Of a DNA stretch of 64,000 bases, positions 37,540 through 46,931 are shown in pieces. The DNA comes from Geomicrobium sp. JCM 19038 (GTDB lineage Bacteria; Bacillota; Bacilli; Bacillales; Marinococcaceae). Positions within the stretch are counted from its first letter, which is position 1, and every line of letters starts with the position of its first letter. Under the pieces are notes generated by a model, which saw nothing but the letters and a program-made list of their open reading frames with translations, was not told where the DNA came from and did no database searches. The stretch spans positions 248,001 through 312,000 of the forward strand of contig NZ_BAXA01000002.1 in NCBI RefSeq assembly GCF_000698125.1. The letters are read 5' to 3'. The translations under genes and the position numbers were made by a program.

Positions 37540-38441
37540 TTAGGCTTTGGTCGTTTCATATGCAGGGCCTGCTTTCATGACCATGCAGGAAGTGTTTTGC
37601 CCATCACACGTTCTAGCCAGTTCGCGGTTTTGAGTAGTTTCTCTAAATCAACGTCTGTTGCAATGCCCATTTCATGCAACATATGGATGAGATCTTCACT
37701 CGCGACATTGCCAACGGCATTTGGTGCAAATGGACAGCCACCGAGCCCCCCTAAAGCAGCATCGAATTTCGTAACACCTTCTTCGTAACCAGCAACGACA
37801 TTGGCTAATCCAAGTCCGCGCGTATTATGGAAATGCAATCCAAGGGGTGTGTCGGTGCCAAAGTTCTCTTTAAATAATCGCACCATCTGCTTTACTTTAG
37901 TTGGGTTCGCCATTCCGGTCGTATCGGCAAGAACAATTTCAGTTGCGCCAGCGTTTAAGAAACGCTCTACGACGTGTAATACTTTTGTTTCATCAACATG
38001 ACCTTCATAAGGACATCCAAAGCTTGTAGCTAACACAGCTGCAGACGGTCGTCCGGCATTTTTCGCATCCTGGATGACGGCGCTGTTTTCATCTACACCC
38101 TTATCAACTGTCCTTCTCGCATTTTTCTGATTAAATGTGTCACTCGTCGCAACGACGACGTGTAATAAATCGACGTCTGTTTCAATTGCACGTTCAAGCC
38201 CTGAACGGCTCAACACAAGTCCGGCATACGTGACACCGTCACGCTTGTTGATCGCTTTCATTACATCTTCAGCATCAGCCATTTGTGGAACGACTTTAGG
38301 GTTCACAAACGATACAGCCTCAACTTTTTTAACGCCGGCATCAACGATTTGCTCAATAAATTGAACCTTGTCCTCTGTGGGCACATGCTTTGGTTCATTC
38401 TGTAATCCGTCTCTTGGTCCAACCTCACAAAGTGTAATCAT
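37540..38441 (-). CDS. Hydroxymethylglutaryl-CoA lyase family protein (frameshifted at the 3' end)
   Basis: The protein has the HMGL-like TIM-barrel motifs EVGPRDGLQNE (metal and substrate site, near residue 7), ATSFGCPYEG (near 150), HFHNTRGLG (near 205) and the catalytic-Cys loop GLGGCPFAPNAVGN (near 236). Such enzymes split HMG-CoA into acetyl-CoA and acetoacetate. The frame breaks near 37586; one base restores the usual ending MVMKAGPAYETTKA and gives 300 residues. ATG 38441 follows AAGGAG and overlaps the GntR stop (TGATG), so the two genes are coupled. Confidence 0.9.
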
Positions 38442-39082
38442 CACAAATCACTCCTTTTTAGTTGTTCAAGGACACGATCTCTTCCTTGATAAATATGTTC
38501 ATGCATTGCACTCCTTGCGCGAGCGCTATCTTGGTCTTTGATCGCACGTATAATGACTTCATGTAGTTCAAATGACTGTTCTAGACCTCGTTGTTCAAAC
38601 CAATAAAATGAATGGAACACAAGAGGTAAAACAACGACCTTACGGATGAGATCTTCAGTATGTGGGTCTTTGCTAGCTCGAATCACAGTGTCGTGGAACT
38701 TATGGTTTTTCTTTAATACATCTTGAATATGTGCTGTTTTATTTGTCCCTCGACTCATGATAATCGTTTTAAAATCTTCGTTTGCCTTGTGCATGTCGGA
38801 CAGGTCTTGCTCTGTTCGATGAATGGCACTCAAACTAGCAGCGTAGCCTTCGAGTAAAGACCGCACATCATAGATTTGACGGATATCATTTTGTGAAAAG
38901 GAACGCACGATGTACTCGCTTTAGCGGGTGATGAGCCCGTCAAACTCCAATTGCTTTAATGCGCTACGAATTGGTGTACGACTCACTTTCCATTCTTCGG
39001 TTAACGCTTCTTCGGTTAAGCGATCTCCTGGTTTGTACTTTCCCGTAATTAACGCTTGTTTCATACGTTCATAAACATTCAA
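38441..39082 (-). CDS. GntR family regulator, FCD type, with an in-frame stop
   Basis: TTG 39082 follows AGAGGTG. The winged HTH spans about residues 2-53 (RTPIRSALKQLE), then the FCD helical domain runs to residue 213. A TAA at 38921-38923 lies in the same frame between DGLITR and SEYIVRSFSQND. Unlike the other broken genes here, one added base does not explain it; it needs a substitution or two errors. It could be a true nonsense mutation. It is coupled to the HMG-CoA lyase and divergent from the CoA-transferase, with likely operators between. Confidence 0.82.
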
Positions 39083-39145
39083 AGCCAACACCTCTTCGTT
39101 TATTGTAGCTGAATGTTGAGAAAACAACAAAATATAAATCTTATT

Positions 39146-39155
39146 TTGTATACAA
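39146..39155. promoter_or_regulatory. Palindromic operator, copy 1 (TTGTATACAA)
   Basis: A perfect 10-bp palindrome within a shared TTTTGTATACAAT core, 64 bases upstream of the GntR start. Centre-to-centre distance to copy 2 is 52 bp, about five helical turns. The sequence resembles operators of FCD-type GntR proteins. Confidence 0.6.
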
Positions 39156-39189
39156 TAAAGCGTTTACACAATGTTATTTTAAATTATTA

Positions 39190-39219
39190 TTGACCTTTTG
39201 TATACAATGGTGCTATTGT
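39190..39219 (+). promoter_or_regulatory. Promoter of the CoA-transferase operon with operator in its spacer
   Basis: TTGACC, an 18-bp spacer, TATTGT with TGC before it. The second palindrome lies inside the spacer, so binding should block RNA polymerase. Confidence 0.6.
39198..39207. promoter_or_regulatory. Palindromic operator, copy 2 (TTGTATACAA)
   Basis: Identical to copy 1 over 13 bases (TTTTGTATACAAT). It lies between the -35 and -10 elements of the CoA-transferase promoter, the classic place for a repressor. Confidence 0.65.
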
Positions 39220-39249
39220 TTTCTTAATATTCAATCAGGAGTGATGGGA

Positions 39250-40451
39250 ATGAATGAGACGTCTATGCCCCTTAAAGGCATTCGTGTACTAGAGCTTGGG
39301 ACGTTGTTAGCCGGCCCATTTGCTGGACGTTTGCTTGCGGATTTTGGTGCAGAAGTAATTAAGATTGAACCACCAGATAAGCCCGATCCGATGAGGCAGT
39401 GGGGAAAAGAAAAAGAAGGAGTTGGATTGTGGTGGCCGGTGCAATCACGTAATAAGAAATCGATTACGTTGAACTTACGGACAGAAGAAGGTCAAACTGT
39501 GTTCAAAGAATTGGCAGAGAATTCAGATGTTGTCATTGAAAATTTCCGAACAGGCACGATGGAAAAGTGGGGGCTCGGTTACGAAGATCTTAGGGAAATT
39601 AATCCTCGTCTCATTATGATGAGAACAACGGGTTACGGTCAGACAGGTCCTTACAAAGATCGTGCAGGGTTTGGAAGTATTGGTGAGGCGATGGGTGGTA
39701 TTCGTTACGTAACTGGATTCCAGGATCGTCCGCCAGCTCGAGTAGGTATATCAATCGGAGACACATTAGCGGCATTGTACTCGACAATTGGTTGTTTAAC
39801 AGCGATTGAAGAACGACACAAGTCAGGGGAAGGCAGATGATCGATACGGCCATTTATGAGTCGGTATTCTCTGTAATGGAAAGTATGATTCCAGATTACT
39901 TACTAGCCGATTATGTACGAGAGCGAACGGGCAATATTCTTCCAGGTGTTGCACCTTCAAGCATTTATCGTACAAAAGACGATACGTACGTTGTAATTGG
40001 CGCAAATGCAGATGCAGTGTTTTCAAGGCTTACGAGAGCGATGGGACAACCAGAACTTGCTGAGCATGATGATTATAAAACACATCTTGCTCGTGGAAAG
40101 AATCAAAAAGAGTTAGATGCTCTTATTGAGCGCTGGACAAAAACTCTCGATGCAAAGCATGTGCTTGAAGCGTTAGAGGAGCAAGGCGTTCCTTCGGGGC
40201 TAATCTATAGTGCAGCAGATATTGTTAAAGACCCGCATTATGCAGCTCGAGACATGATCGTGAAAACAGAACATCCACAGCTTGGGGAGTTTCCGATGCC
40301 TGGAGTTGTACCGAAGTTAAGTCGTACACCAGGGCAAATCGATCATGCGGGAAGTGTAAAGCCAGGCGAAGCAAATGAAGCGATCTATCAGTCGATGCTA
40401 GGGATGACGAGTGAGAAAATAGAGCAACTGCAAGCGCGTGGTGTCATTTAA
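39250..40451 (+). CDS. Class III CoA-transferase, CaiB/BaiF family (frameshifted)
   Basis: ATG 39250 lies eight bases after AGGAG. The repaired protein has 400 residues, with family motifs GIRVLELGTLLAGPFAGR (near 9), ADFGAEVIKIE (near 30), NKKSITLNLRTEEG and GYGQTGPYKDRAGFG (near 135) around the catalytic Asp region. The frame breaks near 39835; one base in AAGGCAGATG restores GEGQMIDTAIYES. It moves CoA between carboxylic acids. With an HMG-CoA lyase and a sodium symporter in the same locus, the acid is probably a branched dicarboxylate taken up from outside. This is inference. Confidence 0.88.
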
Positions 40452-40479
40452 ACAAATCAGTCGAAAAGGAGGGATTTGG

Positions 40480-40728
40480 ATGAAAGAACCCATTCAGAAG
40501 AAGTGGATTTGGGTAGGCTTTGTGTTATTGATTCTGTTTAATGCTCCGTGGTATTTACCTGAAGGGATGATCGAACCGTATATTCTAGGTATTCCGTTTT
40601 GGGCGCTCATTAGTGTTGGATTGTCACTAATTCTTTGTGCGTATTTGAGTTGGCTCTGTATGACGCAGTGGAACTTAATAGAAGATGAAGAGGAAGAAGA
40701 GTTTGAAAAAGAGAGGAGACAATCATAA
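40480..40728 (+). CDS. DUF3311 small membrane protein
   Basis: An 82-residue protein with two membrane segments (about 10-28 and 38-60), the NAPWYLP motif near residue 21 typical of DUF3311, and an acidic tail. Members sit directly before SSS-type symporters and are thought to be small partner subunits. ATG 40480 follows AAGGAGGG. Its stop shares one base with the next start (TAATG). Confidence 0.85.
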   Translation: MKEPIQKKWIWVGFVLLILFNAPWYLPEGMIEPYILGIPFWALISVGLSLILCAYLSWLCMTQWNLIEDEEEEEFEKERRQS

Positions 40729-42237
40729 TGGAGTTGCAATTTGGCGGTACTGATGCCTGATCATACTAGGTGCATATGCCGTACTCATGATTGTCATCGG
40801 CTGGATTGCGGGAAGAGGAAAGAAGTTAGGGAAAAGCGTTGGAGAGTATTATCTTGCAGGACGAAACTTAGGGTTTATTACGTTGTTTTTCACACTTTAT
40901 GCGACACAGTATAGCGGAAATACGATTGTCGGTTACGCCCCAACAGCCTACAGGGAAGGCTTCTCATGGTTACAGTCAATACCGTTTATGACAGCGATTA
41001 TTGGTGTATACCTCATCTTTGCACCGAGGTTGTACGTCATTGCGAAGCGTGCGAAGTTCGTAACACCAACGGATTGGATTAGTTACCGTTTTGAGTCGAA
41101 GCGGGTAACGATCGTTGCAATCTTGCTCATGCTTTGGGGATTAGGGAATTACTTATTGGAACAACTTGTAGCCATTGGTCATGCTGTTTCTGGGTTAACG
41201 GCTGGAGCAATCCCATATGGGTATGCAGTTATAGGATTTATCGTCGTTATGCTTATCTATGAGTGGCTCGGTGGAATGAGAGCGGTTGCAGTCACTGATG
41301 TACTTCAAGGAATTATCTTGCTTGTAGGTATTTTTGTTGTACTAATCGGTGCTTTAGCGTTAGCGGGGGGCAGTCTTAGCGGAGTTTCAGAAACGATTGC
41401 TACAACCGAACCACAGAAAATTGGAGTACCTGATTTACAGACGAATATAAACTGGATTAGTATGATTCTTCTAGCAGGTATTGGTGCTGCCGTATATCCG
41501 CATGCTGTGCAACGGATTTATTCAGCAAAGAGTGAGCGTACATTGAAACGTTCATTTGCTCGTATGGCTTGGATGCTCCAATTACGACGGGGTTAGTACT
41601 AGTTGTTGGTATTATTTGTATCGTTTTATACCCTGGAATGGATACAGGGCAATCAGAGCAAGTCATAGGTATACTTGCAAATGATATTGCTGCCATGCAC
41701 CCATTCTATTATTGGATGATGATTATCTTCTTCGGTGGAATCGTTGGTGCGATTATTTCTACTGCGGATTCAGTATTACTTAGTTTCTCATCTATGGTGT
41801 CTCATGATATTTATGGGAAGTACATCAACCCTAATGCAACAGATGAGCGTAAAGTAAAAGTAGGAAAGTTCGTCGGTATTGTCGTCGTCTTCTTGTTGTT
41901 GTGGATTGCATGGAACCCACCAGGAACACTTTATCAAATTTTTGTTTTGAAATTCGAATTGTTAATTCAAGTTGCACCTTGCTTTTTGTTAGGCTTGTAT
42001 TGGAAGCGTTTACGCGCAACGCCAGTGTTCTGGGGTATGGTCATTGGAGCCACAATTGCAGGGGTCATGACACTTACAGGAAACAATACACTCTACGGAA
42101 TTCACGGCGGGATCATTGGCTTGATTGCTAACTTTGTCGTCTGTGTCAGTGGTTCACTAATGATGCCAGTATCCGAGGATTACAAAAAGCATATTCATAC
42201 AAAAACATCCATTCATGATAACGGCGTACAAATGTAG
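40728..42237 (+). CDS. Sodium:solute symporter, SSS family (two frameshifts)
   Basis: ATG 40728 overlaps the DUF3311 stop. The frame breaks near 40757 (one C) and near 41575 (one G). Repair joins MELQFGGTDA to LIILGAYAVLMI and RMAWM to APITTGLVLV, giving 503 residues with about 13 membrane segments. SSS hallmarks include EYYLAGRNLG (near residue 39) and a sodium-site region around GGIVGAIISTADSVLL (near 335). It should import an organic acid with Na+, which suits a saline or alkaline habitat. Together with DUF3311 it forms the uptake part of the CoA-transferase operon. Confidence 0.87.
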
Positions 42238-42350
42238 TTCTGAGAAGGTGGAATAGCGCATACTTGTTGTTAATCAAACGTTTAATTAGCGAACGAGAGC
42301 ATCTTCTTTCCTTTCCGTCAGCAATGTTGTATGTTTAAAACATAAAAAAA

Positions 42351-42377
42351 TGAAACTATGGTTCATTTTCAAACGTA
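42351..42377 (+). promoter_or_regulatory. Possible ECF (sigma-W-like) promoter
   Basis: TGAAAC, a 17-bp spacer, CGTA, about 35 bases before the DUF4870 gene. Sigma-W promoters have TGAAAC and CGTA with a 16-17 bp gap. Confidence 0.4.
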
Positions 42378-42409
42378 TTTAAGATTAATAAAGGAAAGGA
42401 GATGTTGGT

Positions 42410-42733
42410 ATGTCAGAAATACAACGAACGCCGGACCGAGATGCGGAAGAAAATATGGGTTTAGGAATTGTTGCATACATTTTGTTCTTTATTCCGTTAC
42501 TTGCTGGTAAAGATTCTCCATTTGCGAGGTATCATGCAAATCAAGGATTGTTGCTGTTAATCTTAGGGATTATTGTGGCGATTTTCGGATCGATTCCGAT
42601 TATAGGGACATTTATTATTGGCCCAATTGGTTCACTATTTGTCCTCGCATTGTTCATTTTAGGAATCGTGAACGCAGTGCAGAAGAAAAGAAAGCCTCTT
42701 CCAGTCATTGGTGGAATACAGATCATTAAGTAA
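42410..42733 (+). CDS. DUF4870 family membrane protein
   Basis: A 107-residue protein with a hydrophilic head, then three membrane segments (about 20-35, 47-70, 72-92). The pattern FARYHANQGLLLLI (near residue 38) is the DUF4870 signature. ATG follows AAAGGAGATG. Related proteins in Bacillaceae often belong to envelope-stress regulons, and an ECF-like promoter lies upstream. Function not known. Confidence 0.85.
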   Translation: MSEIQRTPDRDAEENMGLGIVAYILFFIPLLAGKDSPFARYHANQGLLLLILGIIVAIFGSIPIIGTFIIGPIGSLFVLALFILGIVNAVQKKRKPLPVIGGIQIIK

Positions 42734-42737
42734 ATGG

Positions 42738-42783
42738 AAACGGTTGTCTAAGGTACTAATCTTAAGGCAACTGTTTTTTTTTT
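42738..42783 (+). terminator. Rho-independent terminator
   Basis: An imperfect stem, AACGGTTGTCTAAG against CTTAAGGCAACTGTT, is followed by ten T. Confidence 0.85.
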
Positions 42784-42808
42784 GTGGTTGAAAAAAGAAG
42801 GGTGCGCA

Positions 42809-43094
42809 ATGAAAAGAGTTGAGCAGTGTTGTCTCGACCATTCATCAAAAAAGTAGAGTATTTGGAGTCACTGGTTTCGTAGTTAGCATGGATGTCATAC
42901 TGATGGATGGCTACTTATATGTTCTAGAAGCGTTCTTTGCGAAGTGCTTGCATACGGTGAAGTCGTTACGGGGGAAGTAGAAGGCACCCTTCTTTCACTT
43001 AATGCTAACATTATTCAGATAAATTGCAATACTTTTATCATAGTTTTTCATAATTTTAACGATAATAGTTCGGTTGAAAGAAGAATGGCATAAG
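42809..43094 (+). other. Possible small gene broken by frameshifts, no family recognised
   Basis: ATG 42809 lies six bases after AGAAGGG, but its frame stops after 15 codons. Adding one base near 42828 and adjusting one near 42940 would give one frame of about 95 residues, with VVSTIHQKSRVFGVTGFVV, MDVILMDGYLYVLEAFF, then EVLAYGEVVTGEVEGTLLSL. I do not recognise the product. The losses follow the pattern of other genes here, but there is no homologue to guide repair. The rest of 42784-43214 shows no other gene. Confidence 0.25.
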
Positions 43095-43214
43095 TCTTAA
43101 GTCTTTTTTCTGATGATGATTCATTTTTCTTATAGGTAGCCATTCGGTATTCGTAGTAGTCCTTCTCGTTCTAGTACCATAAACTGAGTGTATAAAGGTA
43201 AAGAGGTGGTTATC

Positions 43215-43991
43215 TTGAACAACCAAAAAAATGCGGTACAACAAACGTTCTCATCCTCTTCTCAGAACTATGTGAAAAGTGAACTTCATGCGAAAGGAGA
43301 AGATTTAGGAGCACTCGTTACGGAAATTTCAACGCTTAAACCAAAGTCATTACTAGATATTGCTGTAGGTGCTGGTCATGTTAGCAATGCGGTCGCGCCT
43401 TACGTAGAAGAAGTGACTGCAATGGATTTAACCGATGAAATGCTTACGACTGCAGAAGCTTTTATTACAGGGAACGGGCATCAAAACGTTCAGTTTGAGC
43501 GGGGGGATGCGGAGTCGTTGTCCTATGAGAGTGATTGGTTTGACGTGTCGGTATGTAGAATTGCTGCGCATCACTTTGAACACCCGATTCAGTTTTTGGA
43601 CAGCGTACAGCGAGTGACGAAGTCAGGGGGACGTTTCTATTTATTAGACAATACGGCACCGGAGATTGAAGAGTATGATCAATTTTACAACGAAATAGAA
43701 AAAATGCGTGATCCGAGTCATTATCGAGCTTGGAAGAAAAGTGAATGGATCGCTATGATTGAACAGTCTGGACTTGTCGTTGAGCATTTAGAACGTTACC
43801 CAAAAGTTTTTCAATTTGGCGATTGGTGTGGGCGTTTGAACCTTTCAAAGGAACTCCGTCAAGAACTTACTGAACGATTGAAAGATACAACTGTTGAACA
43901 GAAGAAGAAATTCAACATTGACATTGACGAAAGCGGAGCTGTGAAGTCTTTCTCAGGGGAGTCTGTTTTAATTCGAGCAAGAAAGTTGTAG
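43215..43991 (+). CDS. Class I SAM-dependent methyltransferase (UbiE/YcgJ-like)
   Basis: TTG 43215 follows AGAGGTGG. The 258-residue protein has the SAM motif LLDIAVGAGHVSNAV (near residue 42), an acidic residue ending strand 2 (VTAMDLTDEML) and post-motif segments FERGDAESLSY and VTKSGGRFYLLD. These place it in the Methyltransf_11 group. The C-terminal half is specific to YcgJ-like proteins. Substrate unknown. It stands alone. Confidence 0.87.
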   Translation: MNNQKNAVQQTFSSSSQNYVKSELHAKGEDLGALVTEISTLKPKSLLDIAVGAGHVSNAVAPYVEEVTAMDLTDEMLTTAEAFITGNGHQNVQFERGDAESLSYESDWFDVSVCRIAAHHFEHPIQFLDSVQRVTKSGGRFYLLDNTAPEIEEYDQFYNEIEKMRDPSHYRAWKKSEWIAMIEQSGLVVEHLERYPKVFQFGDWCGRLNLSKELRQELTERLKDTTVEQKKKFNIDIDESGAVKSFSGESVLIRARKL

Positions 43992-44016
43992 CCTAACTTG
44001 ATAAAATGTTCGTTTC

Positions 44017-44047
44017 AACGTCAATCATGTGATTGGCGTTGTTTAGT
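44017..44047 (+). terminator. Hairpin, probable terminator
   Basis: A 12-bp stem, CAACGTCAATCA/TGATTGGCGTTG with one G-T pair, is followed by a weak T run. Confidence 0.5.
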
Positions 44048-44122
44048 TGTGCATCGTTTAGGAAAAATTAGTGAATTCGGTTACAATAAAGGCAATTGTT
44101 GAGGTTAGAAAGGATGTTTAAT

Positions 44123-45186
44123 ATGAGTAAGAGTCATCAGTTTTTATATGAGTTAGTCAATACACCGTCACCATCGGGTTATGAAGAGCAAGTGCAATCA
44201 AAATGGTTAAACTATGTTCAGCCGTTTGCAGATGAATTAAGAACGGATCATGCGGGAAACGCTTATGCGATCTTAAATCCGAATGCGCCATTTAAAGTTC
44301 TAATCGCAGGACATGCAGATGAGATTGGGTTTTTAGTGAAATCAATTGATGAACGAGGATTTATTTATGTAGAGAAACTTGGAGGGATCTCTCCTGCAAA
44401 TGCCTTAGGGATGGAAGTTACTCTTCATGGTGAGCATGGAGAAGTATCTGGAACGTTTGGGACGAATGCAGAGCACCATGGAGGAGCAAAAGAGAAGATT
44501 ACAATTGATGATCTTTACATTGATATTGGGGCAACGTCAAAAGATGAGGTGATGCAATATATTCGTGTAGGAGATCCGGCAACATACGATGTAACACCAA
44601 AGACTTTACTTAACCAAAGAATTAGTGCGCGTGGCTTGATAATCGTAGTGGCGCTTACATCGTAGCGGAAGTCATTCGTCGTTTGCAAGGTGAGAAAGTT
44701 CAAGTTGGTGTATATGGTGTGAGTACCGTCAATGAAGAGACGAATATGGGTGGCGCTTATTTTGCAGGTGCACAAGTGGAGCCGACGATGGCGATTGCTC
44801 TTGACGTTACATTTGCGACCGATTACCCGAGTGCAGATCCTAAGAAAAACGGTGATGTACAACTAGGAAAGGGACCGGTCCTTGCAATTGGTGCACCTAT
44901 TAATCGCAAGATTAATGGACTATTTGAACGTGTAGCAAGTGAAAATGGCATTGAGTTACAATATGAATTAACACCACGAACGACAGGTACGGATGCGGAC
45001 CGCCTTCGTGTTACGGGTCGCGGGGTACCGGTAGCGGTCGTATCGCTACCGTTGCGATATATGCATGCACCTAGAGAGGTCGTTTCTCTTGAGGATATTG
45101 AACTAGAAATTGAGCTTCTCGTACGTTTCATTTTGAGCTTAGAGGGAAAAGAAGGACTAAAGCCAGTCGAAATTCCTTCAAATTGA
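44123..45186 (+). CDS. M42 family metallopeptidase (frameshifted)
   Basis: ATG 44123 follows AAAGGA. The repaired 354-residue protein has the M42 metal ligands: His in AGHADEIGFLV (near residue 62), the bridging Asp in ARGLDNRSGAY, Glu-Glu in VNEETNMGGA, Asp in ALDVTFATD and His in MHAPREVVS. The frame breaks near 44636; one base (TTGATAAT region) restores LDNRSGAYIVAEVIRRL, which includes the essential Asp. These are cobalt- or zinc-dependent aminopeptidases of the YsdC/FrvX group. Confidence 0.9.
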
Positions 45187-45337
45187 TGATCTAAAGAAAC
45201 GCCATTCCATGTTTTACGTAGAGCACGGTCTAGATGATCGTAAACGAGCACGTCTATTGAATGGAGTACGGATGTGGAATCACTCTTTGAAGAGGCTTTA
45301 CTATTCAGAAGTACGTACATTCGATAGGAGGAATACC

Positions 45338-45565
45338 ATGAACGGGAAAGCAATTGCTTCAGTGATCTTAGGTCTCGTTTCGTTTTTTGTTTCATGGATT
45401 GGATTTTTAACCGGTGTTGTTGGACTCGTATTAGGAATTATGGCCTTGCGAGAACCAAACGGTGGTGGATTAGCGATTACAGGAATTATAATTAGTGGAC
45501 TTTCTTTGTTCTTAAATATCTTACTCATCATTTTTGGTGTCGCGTTCCTCGGGTTTTTAATCTAA
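45338..45565 (+). CDS. DUF4190 small membrane protein
   Basis: A 75-residue protein with two or three membrane segments and the DUF4190 pattern: GKAIASVILGLVSFF, then GLVLGIMALRE and GLAITGIIISGLSLFLNI. ATG 45338 lies seven bases after TAGGAGG. The 150 bases before it hold no clear gene. Function unknown. Confidence 0.8.
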   Translation: MNGKAIASVILGLVSFFVSWIGFLTGVVGLVLGIMALREPNGGGLAITGIIISGLSLFLNILLIIFGVAFLGFLI

Positions 45566-45567
45566 TT

Positions 45568-45610
45568 AACAGAGCAATCGATCTAGCAATCGATTGCTCT
45601 GTTCTTTTTT
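45568..45610. terminator. Strong bidirectional terminator
   Basis: A perfect 15-bp stem, AACAGAGCAATCGAT/ATCGATTGCTCTGTT, lies between the convergent DUF4190 and HemAT genes. Confidence 0.9.
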
Positions 45611-45611
45611 G

Positions 45612-46883
45612 TTAAAGTTGTTCGGTGAGTTGTAAGTCTGTTAATTCATTCGATAATGTTGTTAAGGAATTAAATTCTTGCAACAACTCTTCAAAGTGGT
45701 GTTGATAATCTGAAACGAACATAGAGAATTGCTCAATGGCTTCATAGTTTAATGCTACACGTTTCGATGTTTCATTTAACCGTTCATTCATTGCAGCGGT
45801 TAACGTATTCATCGCAAGGGCTCGCTCACTTAATGCTGTAATATCTTCATTTACATTTGACACGTGCGTCTGTGTATCTGCAATTTGAGCACGAATGCTC
45901 TCTAGTGCTGATTGCGTATCAGCTGCTAGATTCCCAACTTCTCTAGCCACTACTGCAAATCCTCTTCCGTATTCCCCAGCGCGTGATGATTCAATGGATG
46001 CATTTAACGATAAAACTTTTGTTTTTTTCGAGATTTCCCAGATTGTTTGTGTGATTTTACCGACGTTGATTGAGCTTTCTTGAAGGTGTCCTAACTGATT
46101 TTTCGATTTCTCTACTTCAGCAACCATTTCATTCAATCGCTTTATAGACGTCGTTGTTTCGTCTTGAGTGAGCTTCATTTCTGAACTCATCGCCAGAGAA
46201 TCTTTAAGTAGCTGTTGAAGAGAGGTTGTCATACGTTCCGTTTCTTGCTTTTGTGTTGATACTTTTTCTTTCATCAAGTCAGATTGAGTTTTTAAACTTT
46301 CAGCGGTATCAGAAAGCTTTAGATTTTGAGCTTTTCGTGCTTCATTAAAGTGTAGTAAAGATGTTGAATACGATTCAATATACGTTGTAATGGCAAGCTG
46401 CATGTCAATTGAACAGAGACGTTTAAATGCGTGATACGTTTTAATGGCTTCAGCTGTTTCCATCTCACGTAAAAGAATCGTTAACATTTCAGTTTGTAAG
46501 TGGTTGTAGGCGGCTAAATACCACCGTTCGTTCAGACCAATCTGATGGTGAATTTGACCGATTCGAATGCGTCGGTTTACATAGTCTTGTCCAACTTTAC
46601 CTTGAAACATATCGAGAATGTATTCCGAGAACGTTTGCTTTAATCGTTCTGTAGATGAATATTGATCTATAATGTCGCGCAATTGTTCTTGTGCCAAAAT
46701 AGGTTCGTAGAATGTGTCAACGAGAGATGTGATGTGAGGTTCAATGATTAAACGAACATGGGTTAAGTGTTCGATGTCTCCCCATGTAAGCCCTGTAAAA
46801 ACAATCATATCTCGGTGGTCACTTTGTATAAGATCTTCAAATTCTTCTTTTAATTGTGGCGCTTCTTTCACAAGATTAGTCAT
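45612..46883 (-). CDS. Globin-coupled methyl-accepting chemotaxis protein (HemAT-like)
   Basis: The 423-residue soluble sensor has an N-terminal globin domain (about 1-180) with the proximal His in RRIRIGQIHHQIGL (near residue 113), which fits HemAT-type sensors, and a WYLAAYNHL helix after it. A coiled coil (about 190-260) links it to the MCP signalling hairpin with SLNASIESSRAGEYG RGF around residue 300. It should bind O2 through heme and signal to CheW/CheA for aerotaxis. No membrane segments. No other chemotaxis genes are in the window. Confidence 0.9.
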   Translation of the reverse strand: MTNLVKEAPQLKEEFEDLIQSDHRDMIVFTGLTWGDIEHLTHVRLIIEPHITSLVDTFYEPILAQEQLRDIIDQYSSTERLKQTFSEYILDMFQGKVGQDYVNRRIRIGQIHHQIGLNERWYLAAYNHLQTEMLTILLREMETAEAIKTYHAFKRLCSIDMQLAITTYIESYSTSLLHFNEARKAQNLKLSDTAESLKTQSDLMKEKVSTQKQETERMTTSLQQLLKDSLAMSSEMKLTQDETTTSIKRLNEMVAEVEKSKNQLGHLQESSINVGKITQTIWEISKKTKVLSLNASIESSRAGEYGRGFAVVAREVGNLAADTQSALESIRAQIADTQTHVSNVNEDITALSERALAMNTLTAAMNERLNETSKRVALNYEAIEQFSMFVSDYQHHFEELLQEFNSLTTLSNELTDLQLTEQL

Positions 46884-46931
46884 AGTAAGCCAAGCTCCCT
46901 ACTCTATTCATCGGTTAACCATTTGTGTTCT

